Positions 10,809 to 20,902 of a DNA stretch of 64,000 bases are shown here, piece after piece. Under the pieces are notes generated by a model. It saw only the letters and a program-made list of their open reading frames with translations. It made no database searches and had not been told where the DNA came from. The position numbers and the translations under genes are program-made. This stretch comes from Oscarella lobularis. Taxonomy: Eukaryota > Porifera > Homoscleromorpha > Homosclerophorida > Oscarellidae. Each line of letters opens with the position of its first letter. Position 1 is the stretch's first letter. The stretch spans positions 1,922,001 through 1,986,000 of the forward strand of contig NC_089176.1 of assembly GCF_947507565.1 (NCBI RefSeq), written 5' to 3'.

Positions 10809-12428
10809 TTACTCCGGACGCCCGCCGCGCGACACGGGCGAGCGCTCCCGATCGCTGCCTCGACGAACGCCACGCGACTCCCGGCCACGATCGCCTTTTC
10901 CCGGGTCGTTACGCTCGCGACGGGGCGAATCGCAGTGCTTGGCCCGATGAGCTCCCCAACAAACATTGCACACGTGCCGGTAAGTGCAATTCGGGAACTG
11001 ACATGCTCCCTCGTTGTATCCGCGGCAAATCGGCCGTGGTTTTGTGCGAGCACCCGCCGGCGACGCGGCGCGAGCCACATTTCGATCCGTCGAGGCATCG
11101 CGCAACGAGCAAACGGCTTTAACGTGGTCGGTATCCAGGCAGAGAGGGCAGCGCGGCGCATTGTTGCCGAGAGCCACGAACGTCTGGGCATAAATGCCCT
11201 GATGCGGTGTGGCCCAGTCCAACGCCGGACGCACAGCGGCGAGCTTACGGAAACGCGTGTCGTAAGTACGCCAACCCTCGCCCCCGAGTTTGGCCGCTTC
11301 CTGTAGGATGAGGCGCATATACGAGAACAGCGACGCCGCGCGTGATGGGTCGCCAGCGCAGCGTACGATCGCGTACGTACTAAAACAGCGCGCCCAGCTA
11401 AGGACGCTCGGAATCGAGCGCAGCTGGGAGCGCGACTGAGGCATCCACTCGAAAAACGGACCAACCTCGCGCTTCAACAGCTCGAGGTTGTCCGGCAGAA
11501 GCTCCGCCAGCTCCACGTACTGACCCGCCTGGATCTTCGCCACCATCTTGCCGGAGACTGACACGCCGTCCTCCAACGCGAAGTCCGGCGACGTTGGCGG
11601 AGGAACCGCCTGAGCCAGCGCACGTGCCAGAGCCCCGAACGAGGTGCCGTCGACCGCGGCAGCGGACGGCACCACTCCAGGAGGCGCCTCGCCGTCCCCG
11701 AGCACCGCGATACCGGGGATCGCCGGCATCTGAGGTAGCTCCTCCAACGCTAGGAACACAAAGAACACCGCCGTACACCACGCACGCAGGCACGCAGGCC
11801 GAAAAGACACGCAGACACACCCAGAAGAGCGCCGCGCCGTGCAACCACGTACTCAGCTGCCCAAAACCGCGCGGGCGCCAACCGCGCGCCACGAAACCAC
11901 GTACTCAGCTGCCCGAGACCGCGCGGGCGCCAAGCGCGCGCAAAATTAGCAACAATGCAGCTGCGCCGCTGCGCCGCCGCCGCAGAAACCACGACGCGTG
12001 CAGCTGAGACCGAGCCCGCGCCCGCCACGAGCCACAGGTGCACCGCGAAAGGAAGACAGGAGAGGACGGGAAGGGGGGTTAGGGAGTGGGTAGGGAAAAA
12101 CGTAAGGAAAAAACGGGGACCACCGAACCTCCTCCGCGGGAACCAGCCGGGCGAAAAGGCCAAAGCTACCGTACTTACCGTGCTCCCGGGAAGCGTTTCC
12201 ATCCGACGCGCCGTCGGCCGGTAGAGCCGCCTGGCCCGCGTGTTGCGCGTACGCGGCCACGCCCGCTTGCACGGCATTCTGGATAATCGCCTGAAGCGCC
12301 GGTCCGGTGACAGCGACCACCGGGTTTTGCGCGTCGCGCTGCTGCTGGATAGCAGGTTGCTGATCCTGCAATCGCTGAGCTTGATCCGGCGGGTTTTGAA
12401 GAGCTTGATCCGGCGGGTTTTGATCCAT
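10809..12428 (-). CDS. Gag-like protein of the retroelement, with an intron
   Basis: The minus-strand exons are 12428-12179 and 11749-10809 (1191 nt, 396 aa). The donor is a perfect GTAAGT beginning at 12178 and the acceptor is TTCCTAG ending at 11750. Joining restores one frame (..REH-ALEELP..). The first exon is rich in Gln, Pro and Asp with a repeated NPPDQA unit. The second carries a helical region and then Cys/His clusters (CPLCLDTDHVKAVC, then a CxxxxxxxCxxxxCxxxHxC-type run) that should bind zinc and nucleic acid, followed by a basic Arg/Ser/Gly tail. Position before RT and the zinc clusters support Gag; no sequence family was recognised. Confidence 0.65.
11832..11940. repeat. Tandem repeat in the Gag intron
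   Basis: Two roughly 50-bp units, each carrying ACCACGTACTCAGCTGCCC followed by GCGCGGGCGCC, lie head to tail inside the proposed Gag intron. They show no coding role. Confidence 0.6.
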
Positions 12429-12558
12429 GATGATGAGAAAGAAGAGAAAAGATTGCGTCGCGCGTAGGTGTGCTCGCCTCGGCCGCTGTGATGCGAATGA
12501 GCCCGCCCACGCCCGACGCTCCGTATCAACGACGGTTAACAATAATGTTAACCTGCCA

Positions 12559-12684
12559 AACACCAGGGCGCGCGCGCGAGCGAAGCCCGCGCGCGCCCTG
12601 GTGGGAGGGTCTCTCAAACGTGATCGGGCAAAATCTCAAAGTGTGTATCTGTCGGTAACGCTCACGTCACAATCGCTCATTAAC
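12559..12684 (-). repeat. Retroelement terminal direct repeat (5' side) with hairpin
   Basis: Second copy of the 126-bp terminal repeat; the GC hairpin is at 12561-12603. On the minus strand it precedes Gag and is the likely promoter/leader region. The flanking base runs differ from those at the other end. Confidence 0.85.
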
Positions 12685-13154
12685 CAATCACACACACAGG
12701 TGCCTTTATGACATCACATTCATTGTGATGTCATACTCTCCCGTATATTGAACAACTGGTACCAAAAAGGTGACGTCAGAGTAGATAGTAACCCCGGATT
12801 GTGTTCAATAGTTTGCAGCATAGATATAACAGTCCTGTTATATCTACCAAGGATAAATACTAATAGAAACATAATTTAAGGAGCACATTTATCAAGGGAA
12901 CGCAGCTAAGGAGCACGTTGGGTTTGTCGTGCTGCGAGCGAAGCTCGCAACACGCACACCCCAACTGCGAGCTGATAATAGGCCTCGTGACACGATCACC
13001 CGAAGGGGCAGGCTGGGGAGGGTAGTAGCTCTGTGTCGCATGATCAAATTAGCTAATTGTAGGGTTTTGCGAAAAATGATGCATGCAACGGTTAGGCAGT
13101 GCTGATGGTGTTCGGGGATCACATGATGGCTCACAAAAGGCCATCATTATCTAG
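12685..13154. other. Intergenic stretch with perfect palindromes
   Basis: No gene is seen. There are two perfect 12-bp inverted repeats, 12707-12718 with 12724-12735 (TATGACATCACA, 5-nt loop) and 12821-12832 with 12835-12846 (TAGATATAACAG, 2-nt loop). A third hairpin lies near 12929-12954 around TGCGAGCGAAGCTCGCA; its GCGAGCGAAGC core is close to the loop side of the retroelement hairpin. Confidence 0.6.
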
Positions 13155-13512
13155 ATCCTCCTCGCTGCCGTCATTGCAGGTAAACAATTCAAAGAGATTC
13201 GGCTTCGTTGTATTTCTTACAGTCAACTATTTCTTGCAGGACAGAGACACGTCAGTTCAGCGCTCACTTCCTTCCTGAAAATCGAGGAACCTTTGAGTAT
13301 CCTCCTCCAAACAGCGGATTATCGAACTTTGCCAGAAACGTTGACTGCACGTGAAGTTTCAGCCTTCTACGACGATGTTCTCGGGCACTCCCATCACGTG
13401 CAATCGGATGGTTGCAACCGTGGAATTTCTTGACACTGAGAAAGACGGAGACATCCTCGAGATCGTGCATTCGTCAACATCGTACATTCCTCAACAAACA
13501 GAGTCTTGGCGT
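13155..13512 (+). pseudogene. Decayed 5' fragment of a factor B-like gene (signal peptide end and CUB)
   Basis: It starts with the end of the signal-peptide exon (CTGCCGTCATTGCAG followed by GT), keeps the first intron, and continues into the CUB exon. The Cys-Thr-Trp codons have lost a base, giving TGA at about 13351-13353 and a frameshift. Homology stops abruptly after the NRVL-coding bases at about 13510, followed by unrelated T-rich sequence. No promoter or later exons remain. Confidence 0.8.
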
Positions 13513-14164
13513 CCCCGGTTCGATTCCCAAGAGTGCTCGTTTTTTTCTTTTTTTCTTTTTTAGCGAGACCATTTAAAGCGATCTTTGCTGCGTTGCTGAA
13601 GCTCGGGTAATGCAGTAAGATCTGCCGGTAAGTCATAAATTTAGACCGAATGGCGGCTTTAGCGTGCGTTCTGTCTGACTTGTCCCTCTGACGGAGATTC
13701 TCTGACGGTTTTCTCTCCCCTGTATCGCTGCTTTGTGTCTGGGCTCCGTCTGCACGTGAATTTGATTCCGCACAATCAGTGAACGGCTTACCGCATCCTA
13801 TTTTGACAGCAGCGACTCGACCGGCGCCTAACATATATGACTTCGGCGGAAGCGATTGGCTTCCGCTCTCCAGACGCATAAAAACAACGTTGGGTTTTGT
13901 AATTGTTGTAATGACGCAGCAGGAAGCGCAGATTACGCAAGTGGCGCGCAGACCCTAGTACTTCAGTGGGCGCCCACTCATGCGTGTGCATTGTGACTTT
14001 GAAGACGTCTTTCTGTTGATGTAGAACCAGAAAGCAAAGACGTACTGTGCCTGCGTTCAGATGGAAGTGACGTACGTATACAATTATTGGAGGAAGCAAT
14101 GGGGAGGAGTTTTATGGAGATGCGTCTTTCTCCAAGCTGCAACGTCAATTACCTTCTTAATTGA
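13513..14164. other. Intergenic region upstream of copy C
   Basis: It contains one copy of the upstream module: GACTTCGGCGGAAGCGATTGGCTTCC-type sequence near 13840-13880, then TGACGCAGCAGGAAGCGCAG with TTACGCAAGTGGCG at about 13911-13947. A conserved GTGCGTCTTTCTCC stretch at about 14123 lies before the core promoter. I see no coding potential. Confidence 0.55.
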
Positions 14165-14254
14165 CCCCTGGTAATTGGACGCTTCCGAAGTGGAATATAA
14201 AAGGACGGCGACTTGGGAAAATTTGGCAGTTCTCTTCTATAGTAACAGAAGACG
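14165..14254 (+). promoter_or_regulatory. Core promoter of copy C
   Basis: TATAAAAG is at 14196-14203, 59 bp before the ATG at 14255, in the same conserved block as in copies B, D and F (GCTTCCGAAGTGGAA before it, GACGGCGACTTGG after it, GGCAGTTCTC as a possible start region). Confidence 0.7.
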
Positions 14255-17200
14255 ATGTATACGATGAAAACAGCAGTCGTAGGATTCGCTCACCTTCTTC
14301 TCCTGGCTGCAGTCGTTGCAGGTTTTTTTGATCAAGAAATTCAAACGGAGAGATACGTCAGTTCGTGTGAACCTAATCGTCTTCCTGGAAGTCGAGGTAC
14401 CTTGGTGTTTCCTCCTCCAGACGGCCAATTTTCTCGCTACGAGAGAAACGTTAACTGCACATGGAAGTTGCAGCCTGAGCTTTATAACGGTTTTCTCGTC
14501 ACTTGCGATCGGATGGTTGCAACAGTGGAGTTTCTTGACACTGAGAAGGACGGAGACATCCTAGAGATCATAGATTCATCGACGAACAGAGTCTTGGCCA
14601 GTCTTTCAGGACAATCTAGGAATTCCATATCTTTTCCTAAACAGTACGTCGCTTGTTCTCCCGAATTGACAATTCGTTTCAGATCAAATGATAATGGGGA
14701 AAGAGGAGGCGGATTTAAAATTTCCTACACAACAGATAGTTAGTGACTCGCCCCAACTGGTACTGCTCTATGAAAAATAATTCTATCTCTGCCGCAGGAG
14801 ACATGCTCAGTCTTAAAAGTCTTTCGTCTCGGTATGTTAAGGCAGACTGGACAATTTGCGGATCTGAGAGTCATCCGGCCTGCTTGGATTTCGTCACTCT
14901 CGGCTACAGTTCGTTTTCTGCCGAGGTTTCGAACACAGACGGCGACTCAAAAAGCGTCAGAATTTCTCACGAAGATGGGCCGAGCGAGACCCTCACTGCT
15001 AACAGACTAATCACATTTCAATTGGCGGAGACCTATTACGGCTCCAAAGCGGACTATTACGGCTTCGAAGCGGAACTCTGTGGTAACAGAACAATATTCA
15101 TGTGTAGTAACAATAGCCCAAACCACTTTGTGTTAGGTTCCACTACGTGTAAAATTTCGCCCGTGCTAAATGGACGCGAATACGAAAATACGAGATGGTG
15201 CTCCAAAGAGTCAACGACCCGCTGCTTGGAAGGGTACCAAAATTACGGCAATTTTACTAGACGATTATGTAAGCAAGACGGAAAATGGGATCGTTCAAAT
15301 CCACCTCAGTGCGAAAGTAAGAAATTCTAATTATGACACTCGTTTTTGACTTTGTTTTTGGTAGAAATCAGATGTTCTAATGTTCCTTCCATCGACAACG
15401 GGCATTTCATTTTTTCTGACGAACCCAAATCCGAATATTACGAAGGAGAAAAGATCGAGTGGAAATGCGATAAGGGCTTTTCTCACATAGACGACTTCTA
15501 TCGGAAAGCAGCTGATTATCCTTCTCCCTTTAACTACATTTATTACGAAATTTATAATTACGACATCGAGCCTTTTCCTATGCTGTGGAGGCTTAAAGAA
15601 CTAGGCTTGGACAAGTTTCTCAAGCTTATAGAATCCGCAGCAGGAAATATAACTTGCGATGCAAATGGATGGAGAAGAGTTCCGAAATGCCTACGTAGGC
15701 TAAGTCTTTAAATACTTCTAAGGAAAACGCTTTGAATAAGAGTTCCCTTGACAGCTATTGAATGTCCCAAAATCATTCTGAGAAACGGAACTGTTTCGAC
15801 CAGAAAACAAATCGAATTGGCGTACGAGCAACGGTCATTTTTATACATAGACAGGAGACCAAAATATCTGTCGACTGCTAGCTTTTCTTGCAGCAGCGGA
15901 TTTACCCTTGTTGGCCACAGTGTCGCCACCTGTATGGCTAATTCAAAATGGAACGTCCCTCTTCCCGAATGTACAGTGGAGTCATTGCATACAGTATTGG
16001 TTAAATAATTAATTTATTGAAATGTAGGTTTACCCGAGACTGATGATGCTATCAAAGACCAAATCGCAACGTTCGATAACAAATTCTTGCTTCCCTTAGC
16101 AACGTATTCTCGCAATGCTCAACCCGACGAGAATCTTCTCGATCGCTCCGATGTGCTCGACGCGCAGTCCGACGTCAAACTGGATCTCGTCTTGGCTTTC
16201 AGTATCCGCGAGGGAAGTCTTCTGGAGGAAGTCTATAAAATATTTGTCCATAAAATGATTATGAACTTCCCCATTGACGCAGAAAAGACCCGCGTAGCTG
16301 GCTTCGTTCTCATGAACGGAACGATTCGGAAATTCGTGAGCCATCACGTTGACTTTATTGAAGAAAATCCCCATAACATCTCAGAAAATTTTGAAGAGTT
16401 CATGGAAAACATTAACCTGATGTTTGAGACGGGATTAGGGGAAAAACCGAGAGATACGAAGAGAGTGGCTATAATTGTCAGCGAGAAATTTCTGGAGGTC
16501 GCTAATCAACAACGCGCTTTGGCTGCACAGCAGCGTTACAAGCTATTGAACGTCAAATCACTCCATATTTCGATGCGTGACTTGCCGCATTTTGTGGAAC
16601 CTACGGCGGAATTCATCGAATTCAATACCACTAACAACTTCTACAAGTTTTTGAACTACTCAAACCCAAGTAAGGAAGTAGGGTGTAGTTTTATGACTGG
16701 CCTCAAATTGCGCTTTTCTGCCCAGCCACGGTCGACGATCTTTGCGGTGTAGCTGGAGCCTCGGGTCAGCACTATCCCTTTTCCAACTTCTCCGTTGCGG
16801 CACGTGGCGCCTGGCCCTGGCTCGTCACCGTCCTTGGTGACGGAGAGTACGAATGCGACGGCGTTCTCGTTCACCGCCGATGGGTAGTCACGGGTGCGGA
16901 TTGTTTCAAAAAGGCGACTCGCACTAGCGGATGGTTGAAAGGCAGAATCAACAATTATAAAATAGGAGTCCGAGTTGGACAATATGAACTGAACGATGAT
17001 GACGATGGACTGACGATAAGCAAGTACGACGGAATCGACGTTTTGACTCGAGGTGATCATCCGCCGCCTGGACTGAAAGTGTGGCGCTCAACAAGAAGAT
17101 TCAAACCGGATATACTCGAGAATAACATGGCTGTTATAAGACTAGACAAGCCTATAGAGGTGAGTCGCTTTCGAAAGCCTATCTGTTCGCCAAGGCATTC

Positions 17201-17615
17201 TGAGTACAACGCGATGATGAGTGATGAAATGATTGCTATCGGACAAACGGCGTTCCTTGCTGGGTATCAATACGTGAAAAATGGCGAAAGAGTCGTCTCG
17301 AATGTTCCTATTGAGTCGAGTGCTGTTATAGCTAATTTGTCTGAGTGCAGGCAGAGGTGGCCTGGGAAAACTATCATAGATTCGAATCTGTGCGTTCGAG
17401 GCATTCCTGGCAATATTTGCTATGGAGCGACTGGCACTCCCCTTATGTGTCAGGATCGTAAGACGAACAGATACGTTCTATGCGGTGTGGGCAGTTTTGG
17501 CTTTGAGGACTGCAAGGACGGATACGCCGTGTATACTAACATGAGGAAGTACGAAGAGATGATACGCGACACCGTTAGGATGGAATCGGGTGGGTATAGG
17601 GAGTCTCAGTACTGA
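14255..17615 (+). CDS. Secreted CUB-CCP-VWA-trypsin-fold protein, factor B-like, copy C
   Basis: My exons are 14255-14738, 14798-15082, 15137-15316, 15365-15694, 15755-15970, 16028-16669 and 16726-17615, total 3027 nt (1008 aa). Domains follow the order of copy B. Two things differ. First, intron 1 is gone: the signal-peptide exon runs straight through a 26-nt remnant (GFFDQEIQ residues) into the CUB exon. Second, the 54-bp intron after the unknown domain (15083-15136) is a multiple of three without a stop, so an unspliced message would add 18 residues in frame. Protease lesions: His to Asp (16899-16901), Asp to Asn (NNMAV), Ser to Thr (GATGTPL), and GNIC in place of the usual Asp of the specificity pocket. 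Two possible ATGs (14255 and 14264) are in frame. It is closest to copy F. Confidence 0.87.
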
Positions 17616-18274
17616 CTCGGGACTCGTGATCAGACACACTCTGCGGTACTCACTGTGGCCGCGTGACTAATCTTTGTTTGCTTTCTTTTTGTCTGTGCAT
17701 GCAGGTACCTAGCGTTTGTCATCGTTCTTCTTGTACTACTGTACTTGGTTAGAAAAACAGGCTTCTTCTACCAATACTTAGCACTATGATGGAATGTACA
17801 GTATACATGCCAACATTTGAGGTAGCAAGAAGGTTTGCACCACTCCCACTCAATTCAATTTTGGCGCTCGATTCCTGTACACAGGGCTTTAGCCACTCTG
17901 ATGCTACGTGATGGAATGTGAGTATTGGTGTACTTAGATTTTAAATTTTTTTACGTGCACGCTCCCTGTCTAATTTTAGATAGGGAGCGTGCACGTAAAA
18001 AATTTTTGCACCCAATTTTGGCCAGGCGTTATTGATTAGGAAAGATTAGATTTTTTGTGGCTTTGACACATTTGATCAATTGATTAGGGCAGACCGCGTC
18101 TACTCTAAGCTTAGCGCATGCTCGAACTTGGTTTCCAGTTCAGTCTTGATCAAAAGTTCTTGTAACGAACTCGGATCGTAACAGACCGAGGGGAGACCCT
18201 GGACGGGACAGACTGGACGGGACGAGACGTGCTTTCCTAGCGCGCGTTTTTTGACGTTCAAGGTGTGAACTGCG
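17616..18274. other. 3' flank of copy C up to the SGSM3 duplicate
   Basis: No gene is seen. The sequence parallels 31229-31980 after copy F and 26224-26762 after copy E. It includes a perfect-arm hairpin (17944-18006) and ends in the SGSM3 promoter-like stretch (TTTTTTGACGTTCAAGGTGTGAACTGCG). Confidence 0.6.
17944..18006. repeat. Long inverted repeat (hairpin) in the 3' flank of copy C
   Basis: Arms of about 29 bp centred on ACGTGCACGCTCCCT and its complement are separated by a TTAGA/TCTAA core with one mismatch. The same element recurs at 26521-26583 and, with a damaged left arm, at 31627-31690. Confidence 0.8.
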
Positions 18275-20110
18275 ATGGATTGACTCAAAGGAGGTTCGTA
18301 TCGCGAGGGATATCGAGGAAAAGGTGAGCTCGAAACATACGAAGGTACGCCGTGGGGAATTCTCGTTGTTCCGAGCTCCGGCTAAACCATATCCGCGTCT
18401 CTAGCGCCCACTCTAAGCGAAGACGAGTCGTCCGATGGCTCCCCAGCGCTCTCGTGGGACCCGAAAGACGTCTCAGTCGTGGCTGCGAGCTCTTCCACGC
18501 CTTCGTCGCCTCGTCGGGACGCGCTCGCCTCGGAAACGAGCGAAATGACGACAAATGGCGACGATCCGCCCGCCATTTTGGTTGTTACAGGTGGAGCGGG
18601 AGGATCGCGTTCATTTTCTTCTATTCTACCGGACATGATTCCGACGGAGATGAAGTCGAAGGTAACGGAAACGAAAACGCTTTTATAGGATTTACTCCCT
18701 ATGTCATCCGATCCAAAGCTATCAATAAATAAATAAATAAATAAATATTTATTTATTTGTGGTTCGCACTTTTGCTCTAAAACCGAAAACCAATTGACGC
18801 AGAGTTGTCGCGTAATATTAATTCGTGATCTGGTACATATATGTATACCTGTTGACTTCAACAGGCGAGAGATGAAAATTCAGTGTTTGATTGATTCATT
18901 GATTCATCGATTCATTGATTAAATAATTAGTGTACTGAGATTTTGTCCTTATCGCTAAATAGCCAGGAGCTCTCTAAGGTTTACATCTTCTTTATGTAGG
19001 CTGGTCCAAATAGGCCTTTGTCTGCGCCTACTGCATTTTCTGCGTCGCCAACAACGGTGTCTTCGTCATCGTCTCTAAGCGTCTATCACGCTTTTGATGA
19101 TTTCGGATTTGCTAAGGAGGAAGACGGTAATAATGGGAAAGCGATGGAAATGACGTAATTGATTAATTCAGTGCCGGTAGAGGCGGTCACTGTGGTGCCA
19201 AGTGGCGTGATCAAGTCAAGCGATGATCAGAAGCTTCGCTGGTTGGCTCATTTTGAGTTTACAGAAAATCAAGACGTTGGCGACATGACCTGGGAAAAGG
19301 TAATTTGATACTCTGTACTCTGGTTTTTTCTTCGCTGGTTGCGGCGGAAAAACGGATTTTACCGCATTGAGATGGCTTTACTTTCATCTAGCGCTCTCTC
19401 CTCACTTAGATTGCGTCATACCTTTATTGCAAATACCTCAATTTTTATTGGTAGAGATGTCTTACAAATAATGTAGTGAATGTATCAGCTTTTATTGCTA
19501 TGGCTCAAAAAGCTTAGTTTATTGACGTTGATTTTTTACTAAATATCGGTGCAGTCCCAAAGCAGTTGCAGAGTCTTGTACTGTTTAGGATATCTCTGTA
19601 TCTGTAGTTTAACATCCGCCTTCCTTACCCGTAAAATTTCGTTTACATTATCAATTTTTTCGTGGTTTTATTTGCAGATCGGTCATACTCTTTCCCGCTC
19701 CAGTCGTCTTCACGGTCTTGTCAAGGCCGGAATTCCTCACTCCATGCGACCTGAGGTGAGATGAAGAGAAATTTTACCGACTACCGAGACGCGGCACTTT
19801 GTGGTTGAATCTAGATTCGGCAGCGACTGACTCAAAGTCGAAAGAAACGCGATGAAAGTTCAATTGTGTACAAGGCAAGAACTAGAATATGTGACAGTGT
19901 TCAAACTGTTGCTGAGAAATCTTAATAAAAATAATTTTGTAGCAAATAGTGAGACGAGCTTTAGCGGACGCTTCTGACAGCACAGCCGTGAAGCAAATAG
20001 AGAAAGTGCGTAGATGAAATCGATTTATTTTCTCTGACGCCTCCTTCTCAGGATTTATTGCGAACCATGCTAAATAACGCTTGATATCTATGATATGAGC
20101 TACGAACTTG
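18275..20110 (+). pseudogene. SGSM3: Truncated 5' duplicate of SGSM3
   Basis: This repeats the first seven exons of the intact gene at 31981-38051 and part of the eighth: the short start exon, a Ser/Pro-rich exon (18429-18662), the exon encoding the YHAFDDFGF segment, the [16 protein letters not shown] exon, the start of the TBC domain (GIPHSMRP), the following exon with its GC donor, and the exon ending IEK. It is dead at two points. The third codon is TGA (18281-18283; TGG in the intact gene), and after DLLRTM the sequence stops matching, hits TGA, and passes into a tandem repeat. The catalytic Gln-finger region, SH3 and RUN domains are absent. Confidence 0.9.
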
Positions 20111-20138
20111 ATATCTATGATATGAGCTACGAGCTGGT
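20087..20138 (+). repeat. Tandem duplication of about 26 bp at the pseudogene end
   Basis: CTTGATATCTATGATATGAG followed by CTACGA occurs twice in a row, exactly where the SGSM3 duplicate breaks off. It may mark the recombination junction. Confidence 0.7.
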
Positions 20139-20902
20139 AGCCACTGAAGTATCGGCTCGACGGCGAACGGTTTGCTGACCGCGTTCCGCGCTGTGACGTT
20201 TGACGAAAAGTCGTCTGACGTCCGCGGAAGGAAGCGCAGATGACGCGAGGCGAGCGACTGCTAAGGGGCAACAATAACAGAAAAACAGCGAAGGTGTACT
20301 ACGGTGTGGACTCAATGTCTCTCTCTAGGATCCGTATCCATGCAATTAACTTCTCGCTCGTAGCTCGCGCTAATTCGATCACTCACTGATGCAGGGGCCC
20401 TGCACTGATGGGTGGTATCTGTTTCAAAAAGACGCAGCATCGTCCTGTTTTTTGACGGGTCTGACTTCCGCGGATCTAACGTCTAATTGAAGACTTCCAC
20501 GGAAGCGATGGGCTTCCGCTCCAAGCACGTAAAAGCAAGTGGGTGTTATGTAATGACGCAGGAGGAAGCGCAAGTGGCGGGGCACTGCTGCTGGTAGAAA
20601 CCAGCAGAAAACGTCTTCAAATTCGCACTACATGTATGCATGAGTGGCCACAGATGCAGACAAGAATCAGCAAGCAAAGACCGTACCTGCGTGAATACGT
20701 GGGTCTAATTGTTTGCCATTGAAGCGACGTCATAATTTAATAAGCGAAAAGGAGGAAATTCAATCAGTGGATGTGCGTCTCTCTCCAAACCGCAACGTCA
20801 CCTTGTACTTTAATTTTATTAGGGCTTCCAACGTGCGGTATAAAAGGACGACGAGTTTGGGAGATTTGGCAGTCTCGTCTAGTTGCAGAAGACAGCGATA
20901 CG
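20139..20902 (+). promoter_or_regulatory. Upstream region and core promoter of copy D
   Basis: TATAAAAG at 20839-20846 is 64 bp before the ATG at 20903, in the shared core block. Upstream lie a module copy near 20220-20255 (GGAAGGAAGCGCAG then TGACGCGAGG) and another at 20551-20583 (TGACGCAGGAGGAAGCGCAAGTGGCGG). The block 20374-20841 is duplicated at 1687-2154. GTGCGTCTCTCTCC and CAACGTCACCTTG elements at about 20772-20805 are also shared with other copies. Confidence 0.65.

Larger units (their letters stand above)
7793..12684 (-). mobile_element. Tyrosine-recombinase (Ngaro/DIRS-type) retrotransposon, minus strand
   Basis: The element is 4892 bp, bounded by 126-bp direct repeats (7793-7918 and 12559-12684) with a single mismatch. 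On the minus strand it encodes, in order, a Gag with zinc-binding Cys/His clusters, reverse transcriptase plus RNase H, and a tyrosine recombinase. There is no integrase of the DDE type and no methyltransferase that I can see, so Ngaro-like is the best fit within the DIRS order. It is GC-rich compared with its surroundings. One nonsense codon in RT-RNase H and a shortened recombinase suggest this copy is not autonomous. No target duplication is evident, as expected for recombinase-mediated insertion. Confidence 0.85.

Noticed and set aside
13505-13545. GGTTCGATTCC resembling a tRNA B box after the CUB fragment
   Set aside because: The T-arm stem does not pair, there is no A box or cloverleaf upstream (that DNA is CUB exon), so it is not a tRNA; a tRNA-derived SINE end is possible but unsupported.
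18382-18861. Minus-strand open frame of 159 codons, with a counterpart at 32088-32342
   Set aside because: It is the shadow of the Ser/Pro-rich SGSM3 exon on the plus strand, which splices correctly and matches the SGSM3 family.
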